From: Oxyruncus cristatus
Taxonomy: Eukaryota; Chordata; Aves; Passeriformes; Cotingidae
Length of the DNA: 64,000 bases
Assembly: GCA_013399855.1 (NCBI GenBank)
Contig: VXAY01001956.1
Span: 933,068 to 997,067 of the forward strand
Direction of reading: 5' to 3'
Part shown: positions 50,401-58,999 of the stretch, piece by piece
How positions within the stretch are numbered: position 1 is the first letter of the stretch
How the letters are laid out: each line of letters begins with the position of its first letter
Position numbers and translations under genes: made by a program
Notes under the pieces: generated by a model
The model's input: only the letters and a program-made list of their open reading frames with translations
What the model was told of the DNA's origin: nothing
Databases searched by the model: none

Positions 50401-50814
50401 ATGGTTGACTTAAGACATCAGCATAATTATCATGAAAACAATAATTAGAACATTATGGGTTCTCTCTGTCTGTAAATATGAAAGTAGCCTCTGACAGTGT
50501 TTTCCATGTTGAGTAACACCTAAATCAAGGAGCAATATTAATGCAGTCGACAGGAAGAACTAGAGGAGTAAGGCTCCTCTACCTTGGGCCTCATGGTTGA
50601 ATAACTGGGTTTGAAGTAATTCTTTGTTTTGAAGGCATTTAACACTTTCATGTTTGTTTAGGTACCTGAAATGCTCCACAATGATGCCAGTGATCATGGA
50701 TGTAGCCGGTGGGGATACTTCCTGTTACAGAATGCTGGGATTCTCTTGGGTTTTGGGATAATGCTGCTTATCTCAGTGTTTGAACATAAGATTGTATTCA
50801 GGATAAACCTGTAA
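35450..50814 (+). CDS. SLC39A6: SLC39A6, zinc transporter ZIP6 (LIV-1), complete coding region in 9 exons
   Basis: ZIP6 is a plasma-membrane and endomembrane zinc importer of the LIV-1 subfamily; in mammals it pairs with ZIP10 and acts in epithelial-mesenchymal transition and the oocyte/mitotic zinc influx. Joining the nine exons gives 757 residues (human: 755), with every junction in phase and GT-AG. Seen in order: signal peptide (about 1-22), ectodomain with a His-Asp tract (95-146), a conserved 'CSNASK' start to exon 2, first membrane segment from residue 340, a cytoplasmic loop with clustered His (about 540-580), [10 protein letters not shown] (608-617) in TM4, [10 protein letters not shown] (636-645) in TM5, and a C-terminus ending FRINL. 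The HELPHE metalloprotease-like motif defines LIV-1 ZIPs. The start ATG (35479) has G at -3 and +4 and an in-frame TGA 15 nt upstream. The last exon is nearly identical to human ZIP6, which separates it from ZIP10. Confidence 0.97.
35479..36315 (+). CDS. SLC39A6: SLC39A6 coding exon 1 (residues 1-279): signal peptide and His-rich ectodomain
   Basis: The acceptor at 35448-35449 follows a strong pyrimidine tract, and 29 nt of 5'UTR precede the ATG. The exon encodes the signal peptide, a conserved 'RYGENNSLS' segment near residue 64, the '[13 protein letters not shown]' segment and the His-Asp tract. The donor is GAG|GTGAGA at 36315/36316, phase 0. If the donor is skipped the frame stays open for 41 more codons to a TAA at 36439-36441. 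Confidence 0.95.
35761..35916 (+). repeat. SLC39A6: Coding hexanucleotide-type repeat, His-Asp tract of SLC39A6
   Basis: CATGAT/CATGAC-type units run for about 156 bp and encode residues 95-146, almost only His and Asp with single R and F interruptions, ending HHFHHNH. Human ZIP6 has a His-rich stretch at the same place, but one broken up by Ser and Glu. The bias creates long but spurious frames in other phases and on the minus strand. Confidence 0.95.
37478..37658 (+). CDS. SLC39A6: SLC39A6 coding exon 2 (residues 280-340)
   Basis: Acceptor CCACAG|TGC at 37477/37478 and donor ATAG|GTAGGT at 37658/37659, phase 1. It encodes the membrane-proximal ectodomain, with the conserved Cys of 'CSNASK' and of '[10 protein letters not shown]', which probably form the disulphide of LIV-1 ectodomains (inference), and ends in PPKSYSLQI just before the first membrane segment. 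Confidence 0.96.
37829..37998 (+). CDS. SLC39A6: SLC39A6 coding exon 3 (residues 340-396), TM1 and TM2
   Basis: Follows a long T-tract and acceptor TTCCAG|CC; donor CAT|GTAAGT. It encodes two hydrophobic helices separated by '[10 protein letters not shown]' and ends with '[10 protein letters not shown]', all typical of LIV-1 ZIPs. Phase 1 in, phase 0 out. Confidence 0.97.
38895..39107 (+). CDS. SLC39A6: SLC39A6 coding exon 4 (residues 397-467), TM3
   Basis: Acceptor CCTTTAG|TCT, donor AAAAAG|GTAGGG, phase 0 on both sides. It begins with a short His cluster (GNHHHHHE), then '[18 protein letters not shown]' as TM3, and ends in a Lys-rich cytoplasmic start of the large loop. Confidence 0.97.
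39593..39651 (-). mobile_element. Short CR1 3' end in SLC39A6 intron (antisense)
   Basis: About 59 bases match the antisense CR1 terminus, with AATCATAGAATG followed by GGGTTGGAAGGGACCTTGAA. It is extremely 5'-truncated, as is usual for CR1. Confidence 0.9.
40459..40528 (+). CDS. SLC39A6: SLC39A6 coding exon 5 (residues 468-491), acidic cytoplasmic loop
   Basis: Acceptor GGACTAAG|AAA at 40458/40459 and donor GATC|GTAAGT at 40528/40529. It encodes [18 protein letters not shown] and then LDADD. The 'NEEK.D.DDR' part aligns with human, but the exon is about a dozen residues shorter. Stronger-looking acceptors upstream (e.g. CTGTGCAG at 40367) would put a stop in frame, so this acceptor is preferred. 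Confidence 0.85.
41823..42200 (+). CDS. SLC39A6: SLC39A6 coding exon 6 (residues 491-617), His-rich loop and TM4
   Basis: Acceptor GTAACAG|GG, donor ATTG|GTGAGT, phase 1 on both sides. It encodes an acidic EEEEV patch, the His-rich zinc-sensing loop (about residues 558-580, with runs of four and five His), the conserved '[20 protein letters not shown]' segment and the TM4 metal-site motif [10 protein letters not shown]. Confidence 0.97.
43205..43260 (+). mobile_element. Short CR1 3' end in SLC39A6 intron (sense)
   Basis: TTGGACTTGATCTTAGGTCT followed by AACCTAAATAACTCTATGAT resembles the CR1 terminus, diverged, with one degraded tail octamer. Confidence 0.7.
44655..44679. repeat. Perfect short inverted repeat in SLC39A6 intron
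   Basis: TATCTTAAAA (44655-44664) and its exact reverse complement (44670-44679) surround a 5-nt loop. The arms are AT-rich, so this could arise by chance. Confidence 0.8.
44860..46080 (-). mobile_element. Old CR1-like LINE fragment (antisense) in SLC39A6 intron
   Basis: On the minus strand the stretch around 44930-44995 translates to '[12 protein letters not shown]', then 'SKFADDTN', resembling the FADD active-site region of CR1 reverse transcriptase. A degraded upstream RT-like stretch continues to about 45100. The rest, to about 46080, has the same base texture but is too diverged to align by eye. Frames are broken by stops and indels. Family and exact ends are uncertain. Confidence 0.6.
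47145..47225 (+). CDS. SLC39A6: SLC39A6 coding exon 7 (residues 617-644), TM5 catalytic-type motif
   Basis: Acceptor TTCATAG|GAG, donor CTAG|GTAAGA, phase 1 on both sides. It encodes [18 protein letters not shown] followed by CHELPHELG, the LIV-1 signature with the transport-site histidines and glutamates. Confidence 0.97.
48975..49430 (+). mobile_element. CR1 LINE 3' fragment (sense) in SLC39A6 intron
   Basis: Sense CR1 landmarks appear in order: 'GGTGAAGGGCCTTGAAGGGA' near 49000, 'TTGGATATTAGGAAAAGGTT' near 49203, 'GCACTGGAACAGGCTCCCCA' near 49244, and 'TGATCCTTGTGGGTCCCTTC' near 49381, with a degraded tail. It lies in the intron before coding exon 8. Confidence 0.9.
49710..49900 (+). CDS. 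SLC39A6: SLC39A6 coding exon 8 (residues 644-707), TM6-TM7
   Basis: Acceptor GTTGTAG|GAG, donor GATATG|GTAAGT. It encodes [19 protein letters not shown] and two hydrophobic helices ending MYVALVDM, close to human ZIP6 throughout. Confidence 0.97.
50662..50814 (+). CDS. SLC39A6: SLC39A6 coding exon 9 (residues 708-757) and stop
   Basis: Acceptor GTTTAG|GTA. It encodes [20 protein letters not shown], the last membrane helix, and the [11 protein letters not shown] terminus before TAA (50812-50814). It differs from human ZIP6 at only a few positions. Confidence 0.98.
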   Translation, partial: VPEMLHNDASDHGCSRWGYFLLQNAGILLGFGIMLLISVFEHKIVFRINL

Positions 50815-53800
50815 ACCTGGCTGCCAGAAAGACAGCTTGGTCTTAAATTATAAGTAGTTGGGTTTTTTTCTATTAAACTCCTTATTGGAGAGGTACATTT
50901 GATATAGACTAGATATTTTTATTGGTGTGCTTTGTTGTTAAGCCTTTTCCTCCCTTCTCCCCGGATAGAAATGAACACTGTAAAGTTTTGGGTTTTTTTT
51001 ACTTGGGATTTAGCATCGCTTATGGTACTGTGGAAAGTGGTACTTAGTGAAACATGGTTAAAGTGCCAAATTGCTATTGTCTTTGGGGTTAGGTTGGTTT
51101 TTTTACTAAACTTATTTACTGTGTGTAATTACATGTAATGTTTTTTTACTTCAATGATTTGGTTGGTTTAGAGAGGCAAAACAACAGTGGTTTTTATTTT
51201 AGCACAATCAAAATCAGTGGATACAAATCACAGTAAGCAGTGTAAAATGAGAACAAGACATGTAATGGTTAGCATGTGTTTATATTGGTAGACATCATCT
51301 CTTCTTCATCCACCTAGTTTATATGGATTGGCAGATGAGTCCATCTTTTGCAGTGGTGGTGCTCTCAAGAGCTTGTGGATTCCCTGTGTCTTATTCCAGT
51401 TGGTTTCTACTCCACACAAATTAACATGAAATAATGTTCTATTTGCATCGAATGTTTTACTTGTTTGATCCCTTCTTATACCAGTTACTTTTCACTGATT
51501 TGTCAAATCAGCAACCAAAGTACAGCTATGAAATTGTAAAAGTATGGCTCTAAAATATATGAATTTCAGTAAAAAGGCTGTAAAACCAGTGCTATATGGC
51601 ACTTATACTGCCTGAAATTACAAAGGTGTATTAAAACCTGTTTGATATCAAAGGGAGGAGTGGTACAGGCTGAGATAAAACAGTCATTTACTATAACAGC
51701 TTCCTGAAGTAAACTGTTGGTTTACTTTGGGAAAATGAGCTGAGTGGGAGAGTGGCCTACTTCTAGTTCAGTGTGATTGCACACAAACTTGTGCTTGCAA
51801 AGCCATTGTATTCTTTGCAAGAACTAAGGCTGAGAAATCCAAAATACCAAAATTTCTTTGACAGCATATCTAGGGAAGCAGCATGTTAAGAATAATAAGC
51901 ATAGACTTAACTATATGGTTTGAACTTAATTTTTTTCACCACCCTGAATGTAACTGAAGGAAGAAGGCTGAAAAAAACAATAGCAAAATAAATCTGCATT
52001 TGCAGGGAAGGTGAATATTAGACATCTTTTATTTGATTAATAACTAACAGAATTGTAATATCTTACTAGCTAGCTTTAAAAATCCTGGAAATATAATAAT
52101 TAGAACTTATTTTTGATCCATGCTTCAAATCATCAGCTGAATAAGAAGCCTGAACACCACAGAAGTGTTTAATGATACCTGATAGGTTGAAACACTCTGT
52201 TGGTCTGTCATACAATGGGAGCCAAAATGTATTCTATCACCTCAAAAACAGATGTTTGCAATTAATTGAGTGGTTTGAGAGTTTTTTATTAGTTGAGAAA
52301 TGGATATCACAGGAGTTTTTGTAGCCAATGGAATATTAGCTTCTCCTCCTCTTTCAGTCTTTTCTGAGGTCAACGAGGTTTAATCTTCTGCCCATGGTGA
52401 TGAAATCCTGTTCAGTGCCTCCTTTGAAGCCAGGGGGTTGAGATAGGCGTACTTCCTCCAGCTCTGCTAATGCATCCTGAAAGCAGCACTAAGCTATGAT
52501 GGGGTCTTACCATGTCCCCTGTATCCGCCATGTAGGAACCCGTGTGTCTCTAGTTGGTGAGCAGTTTTTAGGAGAGAAGAACAGAATTCCCTTTTGGAAG
52601 CACACATTTCCTCCCCCTAACCTAACTTTTCATCACTATAAGTTTCTCTGTTGCTGGGCTTTCATCTCTATAGAAAACTGACAAAATGTAGGTGCACTAT
52701 CTCCCTTCATCAAGCACTTTACATTTTGTATGTCTTCTATTCTATGCTATTGCATTTGGATTAAGCCTCTGAACTTTTGTTAGAAGCAGAGCTCTGTGTG
52801 TGCTTATCAAAAGCTGTTTCATTTCTGCCATCACTGCCCCCTTTTTAGAAAAACAGATCCAAACAACCACGCTGACACCCATGCTGACACATATACACAC
52901 ATGAAACCTGTCAAAGGGAATTTTGTCATGCCTTTTCTTATACTGATCTCCAATCTTGGCAGTCCCACCTCATTCCAGATCTCTCAAAATATAGCTGCTT
53001 TTCCCCTGGAGGTGTTCCTGATGTCTCTTTATTGGAGCTGCATGTATCATTCTTTGGGGCGATCTGATTTGACCCTGACCTGTCTAAACAAGTCTTGCCT
53101 TTGCTAGAGTGACAGTGCTGGTCACCATCAGTGCTGATGTGCCTCAGTTTGTGCTCCTGTACTGCTCCTCATGGGCAACACATATTCCTGAGGAAAAAAA
53201 GTCGGCAAGACTTGTCCCTTCCTTTCCTCCAGACCTCTCATTGTGACTGTTCTGTGTGATGCAGTTTCTGGGACGCAGCCTCACTGTGTCCTATCAGGCT
53301 TTGTAGGGCTTGGGCACCGTGTTTACCCATGGTGTGGTAAACCACCATAAATACAGTGCACTTCAGCCCACAGGGCTTTCACTTTCTGTCCTGCGCTCTC
53401 AGCTGCTACAGACATTGGGCATGCTCCACCTCTGTGGTGCTCAGGGATTTCAGACTTGGATGAGCTCAGTTTGGTTTGAATTTTTTACTTGCCTACAACC
53501 ATAATAGCTGCCAGTTCAGCTGGACTTCTGTTGTCCACACCCTGGATATGCCACAGGAAGCAGACATGTGGCCCAGTGTTGCTCAAGTGACTTTAAGGTC
53601 AATGACTAAAATGGTGGAGATAAATCTACAAATTTCAGTGTTTCCAGTGGGTTCTTGGCTGGTTTTTGATGTGATCAAGTGACATAAAAATATCTTCATA
53701 TCAAAACACATTGCTAATGTAACAATTTGAAAAATGAATTGCCTTTGGAGCATGTGGGTAGAAATGTCTCCAACCTAAAAAACAAGCATATTCCACCTCT

Positions 53801-54770
53801 TCAATGATTGATGGAGAGATGTCCGTGACAGATAGCTGTCCAAACTAGTAATTGAGAAGACTGTAGATTGAAACTTGCTGTAGGTTTGTACCAGCAAGAT
53901 GACAAAAGGTTGTTTGTTTGGGTTTTTTGTTTGTTTTGGGTTGGTTTGTTTTGCTGTTGTTTTGTTGTTTGTCAGCCTTACAAAGTAGAATCTGCATCTG
54001 TTACAATGTACTCACGTTGAAAATATTTGTGGTTTGGCAAACCAATGGGCCAGAGCCTCTAAGCAACCCTTTACTTTTATGCATATATTTTTCTGCAGCA
54101 GTTTGTAATGTGCCTGCCTATACTAACTGATAAATGGAAATGTTTGTTTTATGCATCTGTCTATAACTTAATTATGGTACAGACCTTAATTTTATACTGT
54201 TACAGCTGCCTTTAGTGCCTATGTAGAAGCAGGTTAATGGAATAGGCAAACAATGCTGGAATCAGTTGTTTGGGTTTGTTTTTGTTTTGGTTTTGTTTTT
54301 TTTGGTAACATGTTCTTTAATAATTTTGGCCTGTATTTGTACAGAAAAGGTGTCATGTAGTTACTATGTGCAGTGAGAGTCAGAACAAAGGAGAGGAAGT
54401 TCTCAAGTTCTCACGTGCCTGGCCTGTGGGGTTCAGGTGCCGGTACGGTGTCTCTTCTCCTTTGTAGCTATATGTGACGGCAGGTGTGTATGTTTATATA
54501 AAACACAGGGAAGGCTTAAATGGAATTCAAAGGCTAAAATGGAATTCATCGAGGCTCTCCTGCTGCCTGAACTGAGACACCGGCACAAGGAAAATTTCTG
54601 TGGAAAATGTGGCTAATTGTGTCTGTTTGCCACAAGCAAGAAACAAAATGGTGTTTTAATGAAACGTGCTGTTTATTTAAGGTACCTTTTTTGGCGTGTA
54701 TGTATCATGACTGTTGCTGTTACCGTATTGCTGTGTGCTAGAGAAAATAAACCACTGAACCAAATGATGG
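50815..54770 (+). other. SLC39A6: SLC39A6 3'UTR / intergenic region
   Basis: No coding exon was seen. Candidate poly(A) signals are ATTAAA at 50872, AATAAA at 51987 and AATAAA at 54746, the last followed by GT-rich sequence. If the last is used, the 3'UTR is about 3.9 kb and ends about 300 bp before the ABITRAM start codon. T/G-rich (TTTG-like) runs lie at 53910-53970 and 54260-54305. The human divergent partner of ABITRAM, ELP1, is not recognisable here on the minus strand. Confidence 0.5.
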
Positions 54771-54839
54771 GTTTGGAGCGTTTTTCTCCCTGATGCAGAT
54801 GTGGTGAGAGATGCTACATCTTTAGTTTTACCTTCTCGG

Positions 54840-55043
54840 GACGAAGTGGGGGGGTCGGGGGGGAATNGGCGAAGGGGGGGGGTGGGGGGAAAATGGGAAA
54901 AAAAAAAAAAAAAAAAAAAAGAAAGGAAAGAAAAAAAAGTAAAATTGTATTTGCTTGGAGTTTGCCGTGCCGGGGAGAAGGAGGGGGCCGGGTTGGGGCC
55001 GCCCCTGTTCCGTCATCGCGGCGCGCCGGCGGGGCGGGCCGGG
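54840..55043 (+). promoter_or_regulatory. ABITRAM: ABITRAM promoter: G-tracts, A-tract and CpG-rich DNA
   Basis: G-runs (54848-54892, with an N at 54867) pass into a long A-tract (about 54898-54921), then CpG-dense sequence up to the ATG. This is a TATA-less, CpG-type promoter, as expected for a housekeeping gene. Homopolymer lengths are doubtful in any assembly. Confidence 0.6.
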
Positions 55044-55116
55044 ATGGGCGGGATGGAGGCGCCGGCGGCGGCTCCGGGGGGAGCGGAGCGGTACTTTACG
55101 CGGTGGTACAAACCAG
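55044..55116 (+). CDS. ABITRAM: ABITRAM exon 1 coding part (residues 1-24)
   Basis: GC-rich exon coding for [20 protein letters not shown] and WYKP, ending CCAG|GTACCG, phase 1. Confidence 0.93.
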
Positions 55117-58100
55117 GTACCGCCGGGCGGGGGGACCCGGGACCGGGACCGGGATGGGGGCCTGGGCGGCGACGGGGCGGTGACTGGTGTTTGTGCCCTT
55201 GTTGCAGACGTGAAGGGGCGGCCGTGCGAGGACTTCTGCGTGCTGCAGCACTCCAACAGGCGAGTGGGGCGGGGGGGCTTGGGGTCCGCCCTCTGCCCGC
55301 CGGGTTCTGACCCACGGGAAAACCCTGACCTTTTCTATGTATAACTTAATTGCTTTCCGTTCAGCAAGGGGAAATGCCGGATTCTGCACCTGGGATGGGG
55401 CAACCCCGGATGCACGGACAGACTGGGGAATGAGATGATGCAAGGCAGTGCCACGGAAAGGGACCTGGGGGTCCTGGTCGATGGCAAGTTGAACATGAGT
55501 CAGCAGTGCCCTGGCAGCCAGGAGGGCCAACCGTGTCCTGGGGGGCATCAGGCAAGGCAGCCGGTTGAGTGGGGGGATTGTCCCGCTCTGCTCTGCACTG
55601 GTGTGGCCTCACCTTGAATATTGTGTGCAGGTCTGGGGACCACAATATAAGAAAGATATTAAGCTTTTAGGGAGAAAAGGTTCTTCACCCAGAGCTTGGT
55701 TGGGCACTGGAACAGGCTCCCCAGGGAAGGGGTCACAGCACCAACCCTGACAGAATTCAAGAAGCATTTGGATCATACTCTCAGGCACATGGTGTGACTC
55801 TTAGGGATAGTCCTGTGCAGGGCCAGGAGTTGGACTTGATGATCCTTGTGGTCCCTTCCAACTCAGCAGATTCTATGATTTGTGTACTATGGGTGCTGAA
55901 GGCAAGACAGGAAAATGTCATGCATTGCTTCTGCTTGGCTATAGCGGAACATCCATTTATTTGGAATAAATCAACCTGTACCTGATTTGGAGTGTCATAC
56001 CTGACCTTCCTCAGCAGCAGCCTGTTGGGGCACTGGGCGTGTTTCTGGGGTGTTTGGTCCCAGAGGGAAGAACAGAACCAAACTACTATCTACACAAAAA
56101 CTGGCACCAATAGCTGATGTGTTGAGGGAAGGTGAGGCTGCATTTGTGTTCCCAGTGCATTGCCTGCTCCTGTTAAGAATTCAGAATAACAGGAAGAGCG
56201 TGCTTGGCACAGGGCAGAGCCATTGCCTTGCTGCAGCCTTTTGGAGCTGGAGCTTCTCTGTGGCTGTTTTCTGCAGTTCTTTCTTATTCTTTCAAAGCAG
56301 AAAACAGAGTACCTGCATATAAAAGATGTGACAGCAACAGCAAGAAAGGACACCCTCGCATATGTACTAAATAGTAAATACGTAGTTACTAGTCTCAGTT
56401 GTCTGATATAAACAGTACTTTAAATTCTGTTGATGTGGGGGAAAAGGAAATTAAAATTTGTTTAAATGTCTATGAAGACTGTTTTGCTAATTTGATTTGT
56501 GAAAAATCAGGGCCCTTGGCTTACACAGCAGCTTACCCAAATGCTCTATGAAATATTCTGGGGGGACCTTTTTTTTGTTTTGCAGAGTCTCAGCTCCAAC
56601 AGATGACTGTTCAAATAAATGATTTGCCATCTCCCCCTTAGAAAGAGGCTGGGGTGAAGAGGAGGTAGCTTTGCTGCTGGGGCATGCTGAATGCATTCAC
56701 CAGGATCCAGCTCCCTCTTGCGGGAGCAGTGCAGCCAGAACTCCCTAAAAGTGTGTGGAGATGGATGCAACATCCACAGGGAACGATCTGGTTCTGTGCC
56801 CTTGTTTTCTCTGCAGTCCCTGTTCTGTTAATTCTGGTCCTTGCTCTGGGTTTTATACTCCTCTTGAACAAAAAAGCTTCATCTCTCTTCATTTACTGGC
56901 AAATTCTGGGCTCTCCATACTCATGCATTACGCATGGTTCAAGACCAGGGATGAAGGCAGGCCGTCTCTTCAGCTTGGCTTGTCTCAAACTGTCCAGTTT
57001 CATGGCAGGAAATAACCCTCCTTTAGAAAAAGATTAAATGCAAGCAGGAGGTTAACTAAAGCCCAGATCACTGAAGGATTTATCTGCTCAAACTATTCAC
57101 TACAAATGGCCTTTAGCTGTTCTGAGAAACATTGCCTTGCATTACATTTTGTGACAAGTGTACTGTGCTCTACTTGTTTGTCTTAAGTGAGTATCTACTT
57201 CAGCTACTAGCTGTCAAGGGAACCAAGTATATTCCCACAGGGTACAACAACAGATAGAACAGCTCTGGCATATTTAAAAGCAGTGGTTCTGTTTAAGCAA
57301 GAAGTGTAGTGCTTTTGATGATGCTGTCTAATATCTCAAAATGAAGCACCTTCTATGGGAGTTGTTTTAAGTCAGAATGCAATTTTCATTTGGGGTAGCA
57401 CAGCACGCATCAAGTAAGATAGGCAGAGAAGGTTGTGGAGCTTGCTTAGAGCATAGGAGCATGGCTTCTCAAAACTACAGCATAATACCTCTATTTCTTT
57501 TTTTCAGGATCTGTGTCATCACCTTAGCAGAAGCCCATCCTCTTCTTCAAAGTGGGAAAACAATTAAAAGCATTAATTACCAAATCAGTGCCAACTGTAG
57601 CAGACTTCAGAATAAGGTCTCTGGGAAGTCAAAAAGGGTATGGCTTTTTTCTTTTGTTACTTTTTATTTTAATCTCTCATACTGCCTAAAACTTTCTGTC
57701 CTTTCTAGGATAGAAACCTAGGAGGTTACTTTTGTATTGTATTTTAAACTAGCCCCTCTACAGCTGAAGAATTTAGACTTCCTCAAGAGGTGACCGTCTG
57801 GCTGTCCCAGCCCAGGTCCTGCAGTGCTCCTACAGCCCTGGTGGTTTCCAGTGTTGCTCAAACCCACTCGCTTTTAGTAATTTTTTTAATAGTGTACAGA
57901 GGGACATAAACATCCCTGAAAAGACAAAAATTTATTTCCAAGAAAATGCCAAGGATTTGGAGACTGCTGTTTTTCTCAAGCTAGTCTAGATAACAGATGG
58001 ACCAGTTTAGTGTGTTTTTGAATGTGTAGTTTAACCTGCTTATACTGAAATCAGCTGTGCTGTTTCTTCTCTCATTTTAATCTGATCAAACTAGAGGTCT

Positions 58101-58767
58101 GCTATTCTGCAAGAAGCTTAGTTATGTGCACAAATCAAATAGAAGCTTGTTAAGGGCTTCCAGATTTAGTCATAATTAAGTTGGCATCTTCCCTTCTGTA
58201 GGGAAGCACAGCTCTGTAACTTGCAGTGACCTTTAACTATCACACATCCTTGCTTTCTGAGAAGCTTACAAACTTACGTTGCTGATGGTAATACTTTTAA
58301 AAGCCCTGTGTCATTAAACTACATATATATGTATTTATTTTCCAAATGCAGGGAGCTCAGTTTTTAACAGAACTTGCCCCTCTGTGCAGGATATCTTCAT
58401 CAGATGGAGAGGAATACACCATTTACAGGTAAGGTTTTTCCCTTTTTCTTCTTACCTTGACATAACTATGCACATCTACTGAATCTAAACCCTTCTGCAG
58501 TTGTATACGAGGGCGGCTGATAGAAGTGAATGAAAACATTCTTAGTAACCCCGCTCTTCTGCAAGAAAAGGTAAGACACTTTCTTGCTTTTTGTTTTCTA
58601 ACTTTTATTTCACTGCTTACTTCAGTCTTGCTTTTCAGCCGTTAACCGAGGGGTACATTGCAGTGGTTCTACCCAAATTTGAAGAAAGCAAGAGCATAAC
58701 TCAAGGACTTCTGACACAGAAGGAGTACGAGGAAGTTTTGTTGAAACGCCGTAATTCTTCTTCGTGA
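55044..58767 (+). CDS. ABITRAM: ABITRAM (FAM206A / Simiate), complete coding region in 6 exons
   Basis: ABITRAM (actin-binding transcription modulator; Simiate in mouse) is a small nuclear-speckle and dendritic protein that binds actin and affects neuronal morphology; it has a glycine-cleavage-H-like fold. The six joined exons give 176 residues (human: 181). Conserved blocks read [77 protein letters not shown] and [20 protein letters not shown]. All phases join correctly. The N-terminus before RYFTRW is Ala/Gly/Pro-rich and not conserved. Two in-frame ATGs (55044 and 55053) both have good context; the first is chosen. Intron 2 uses a GC donor. CTNNAL1 lies tail to tail downstream, as in human. 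Confidence 0.96.
55208..55259 (+). CDS. ABITRAM: ABITRAM exon 2 (residues 25-42), GC donor
   Basis: Acceptor TTGCAG|ACG. It codes for [17 protein letters not shown] and the first two bases of Arg. Homology places the donor at CAACAG|GCGAGT, a non-canonical GC donor. No GT site nearby would restore the conserved 'HSNRICVITL' junction. Confidence 0.93.
55363..55880 (+). mobile_element. CR1 LINE fragment (sense) in ABITRAM intron 2
   Basis: This starts within the reverse-transcriptase C-terminal region: frames read GKCRILHLG, then '[20 protein letters not shown]' at 55447-55506, a typical CR1 phrase. 'GCACTGGAACAGGCTCCCCA' near 55706 and 'GACTTGATGATCCTTGTGG' near 55833 follow, with a degraded tail near 55870. 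Segments between 55645 and 55665 look internally deleted, because the usual middle section is missing. Confidence 0.92.
55881..57507 (+). other. Remainder of ABITRAM intron 2
   Basis: No exon or repeat family was recognised. A + strand frame at 56684-57037 (117 codons) has a hydrophobic middle but no homology that I recognise and no splice support. Confidence 0.55.
57508..57637 (+). CDS. ABITRAM: ABITRAM exon 3 (residues 42-85)
   Basis: Acceptor TTTTTCAG|GATC, donor AAAAGG|GTATGG. It codes for [20 protein letters not shown] to KVSGKSKR, the most conserved core of the protein. Confidence 0.96.
58352..58428 (+). CDS. ABITRAM: ABITRAM exon 4 (residues 86-111)
   Basis: Acceptor AATGCAG|GGA, donor TACAG|GTAAGG, phase 2 out. 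It codes for [20 protein letters not shown] and EYTIY. Confidence 0.96.
58501..58570 (+). CDS. ABITRAM: ABITRAM exon 5 (residues 111-134)
   Basis: Acceptor TTCTGCAG|TTG, only 72 nt after the previous exon; donor GAAAAG|GTAAGA. It codes for [20 protein letters not shown] and QEK. Confidence 0.96.
58639..58767 (+). CDS. ABITRAM: ABITRAM exon 6 (residues 135-176) and stop
   Basis: Acceptor TTTTCAG|CCG, after an intron of only 68 nt. It codes for [20 protein letters not shown] through LKRRNSSS to TGA at 58765-58767. Confidence 0.97.
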   Translation, partial: PLTEGYIAVVLPKFEESKSITQGLLTQKEYEEVLLKRRNSSS

Positions 58768-58899
58768 AATCAATTCTACACTTATCATCTGTACTTGATA
58801 CTGAACAAGCTACTTTTACTGTACACTGTGAGTTTTGTAGTATTGAAAGGCCTAGTGCCAGTTTTTAAAAGTATAACTAAACTGCTTGATTCATACAAG

Positions 58900-58905
58900 A
58901 ATAAA
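58900..58905 (+). terminator. ABITRAM: ABITRAM poly(A) signal AATAAA
   Basis: A canonical hexamer lies 133 nt after the stop codon, giving a short 3'UTR. A 'GTTTGTATATT' stretch follows as a plausible GU-rich element. Confidence 0.7.
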
Positions 58906-58999
58906 CCAGTTCAAATAGTTTGTATATTAAAATTTCCGTACTCTTTTTCTCTGAGTTCTAGCTCTACAAGTTCTTAAATAAGCTCAGAATGACACGTTG

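Noticed and set aside
35479..50814. Assignment of the ZIP gene to SLC39A10
   Set aside because: The N-terminal 'RYGENNSLS' segment, the total length and the nearly identical C-terminal exon match ZIP6 rather than the longer ZIP10.
56684..57037. 117-codon + strand frame with a hydrophobic stretch in ABITRAM intron 2
   Set aside because: No homology, no splice sites and an intronic position; probably chance.
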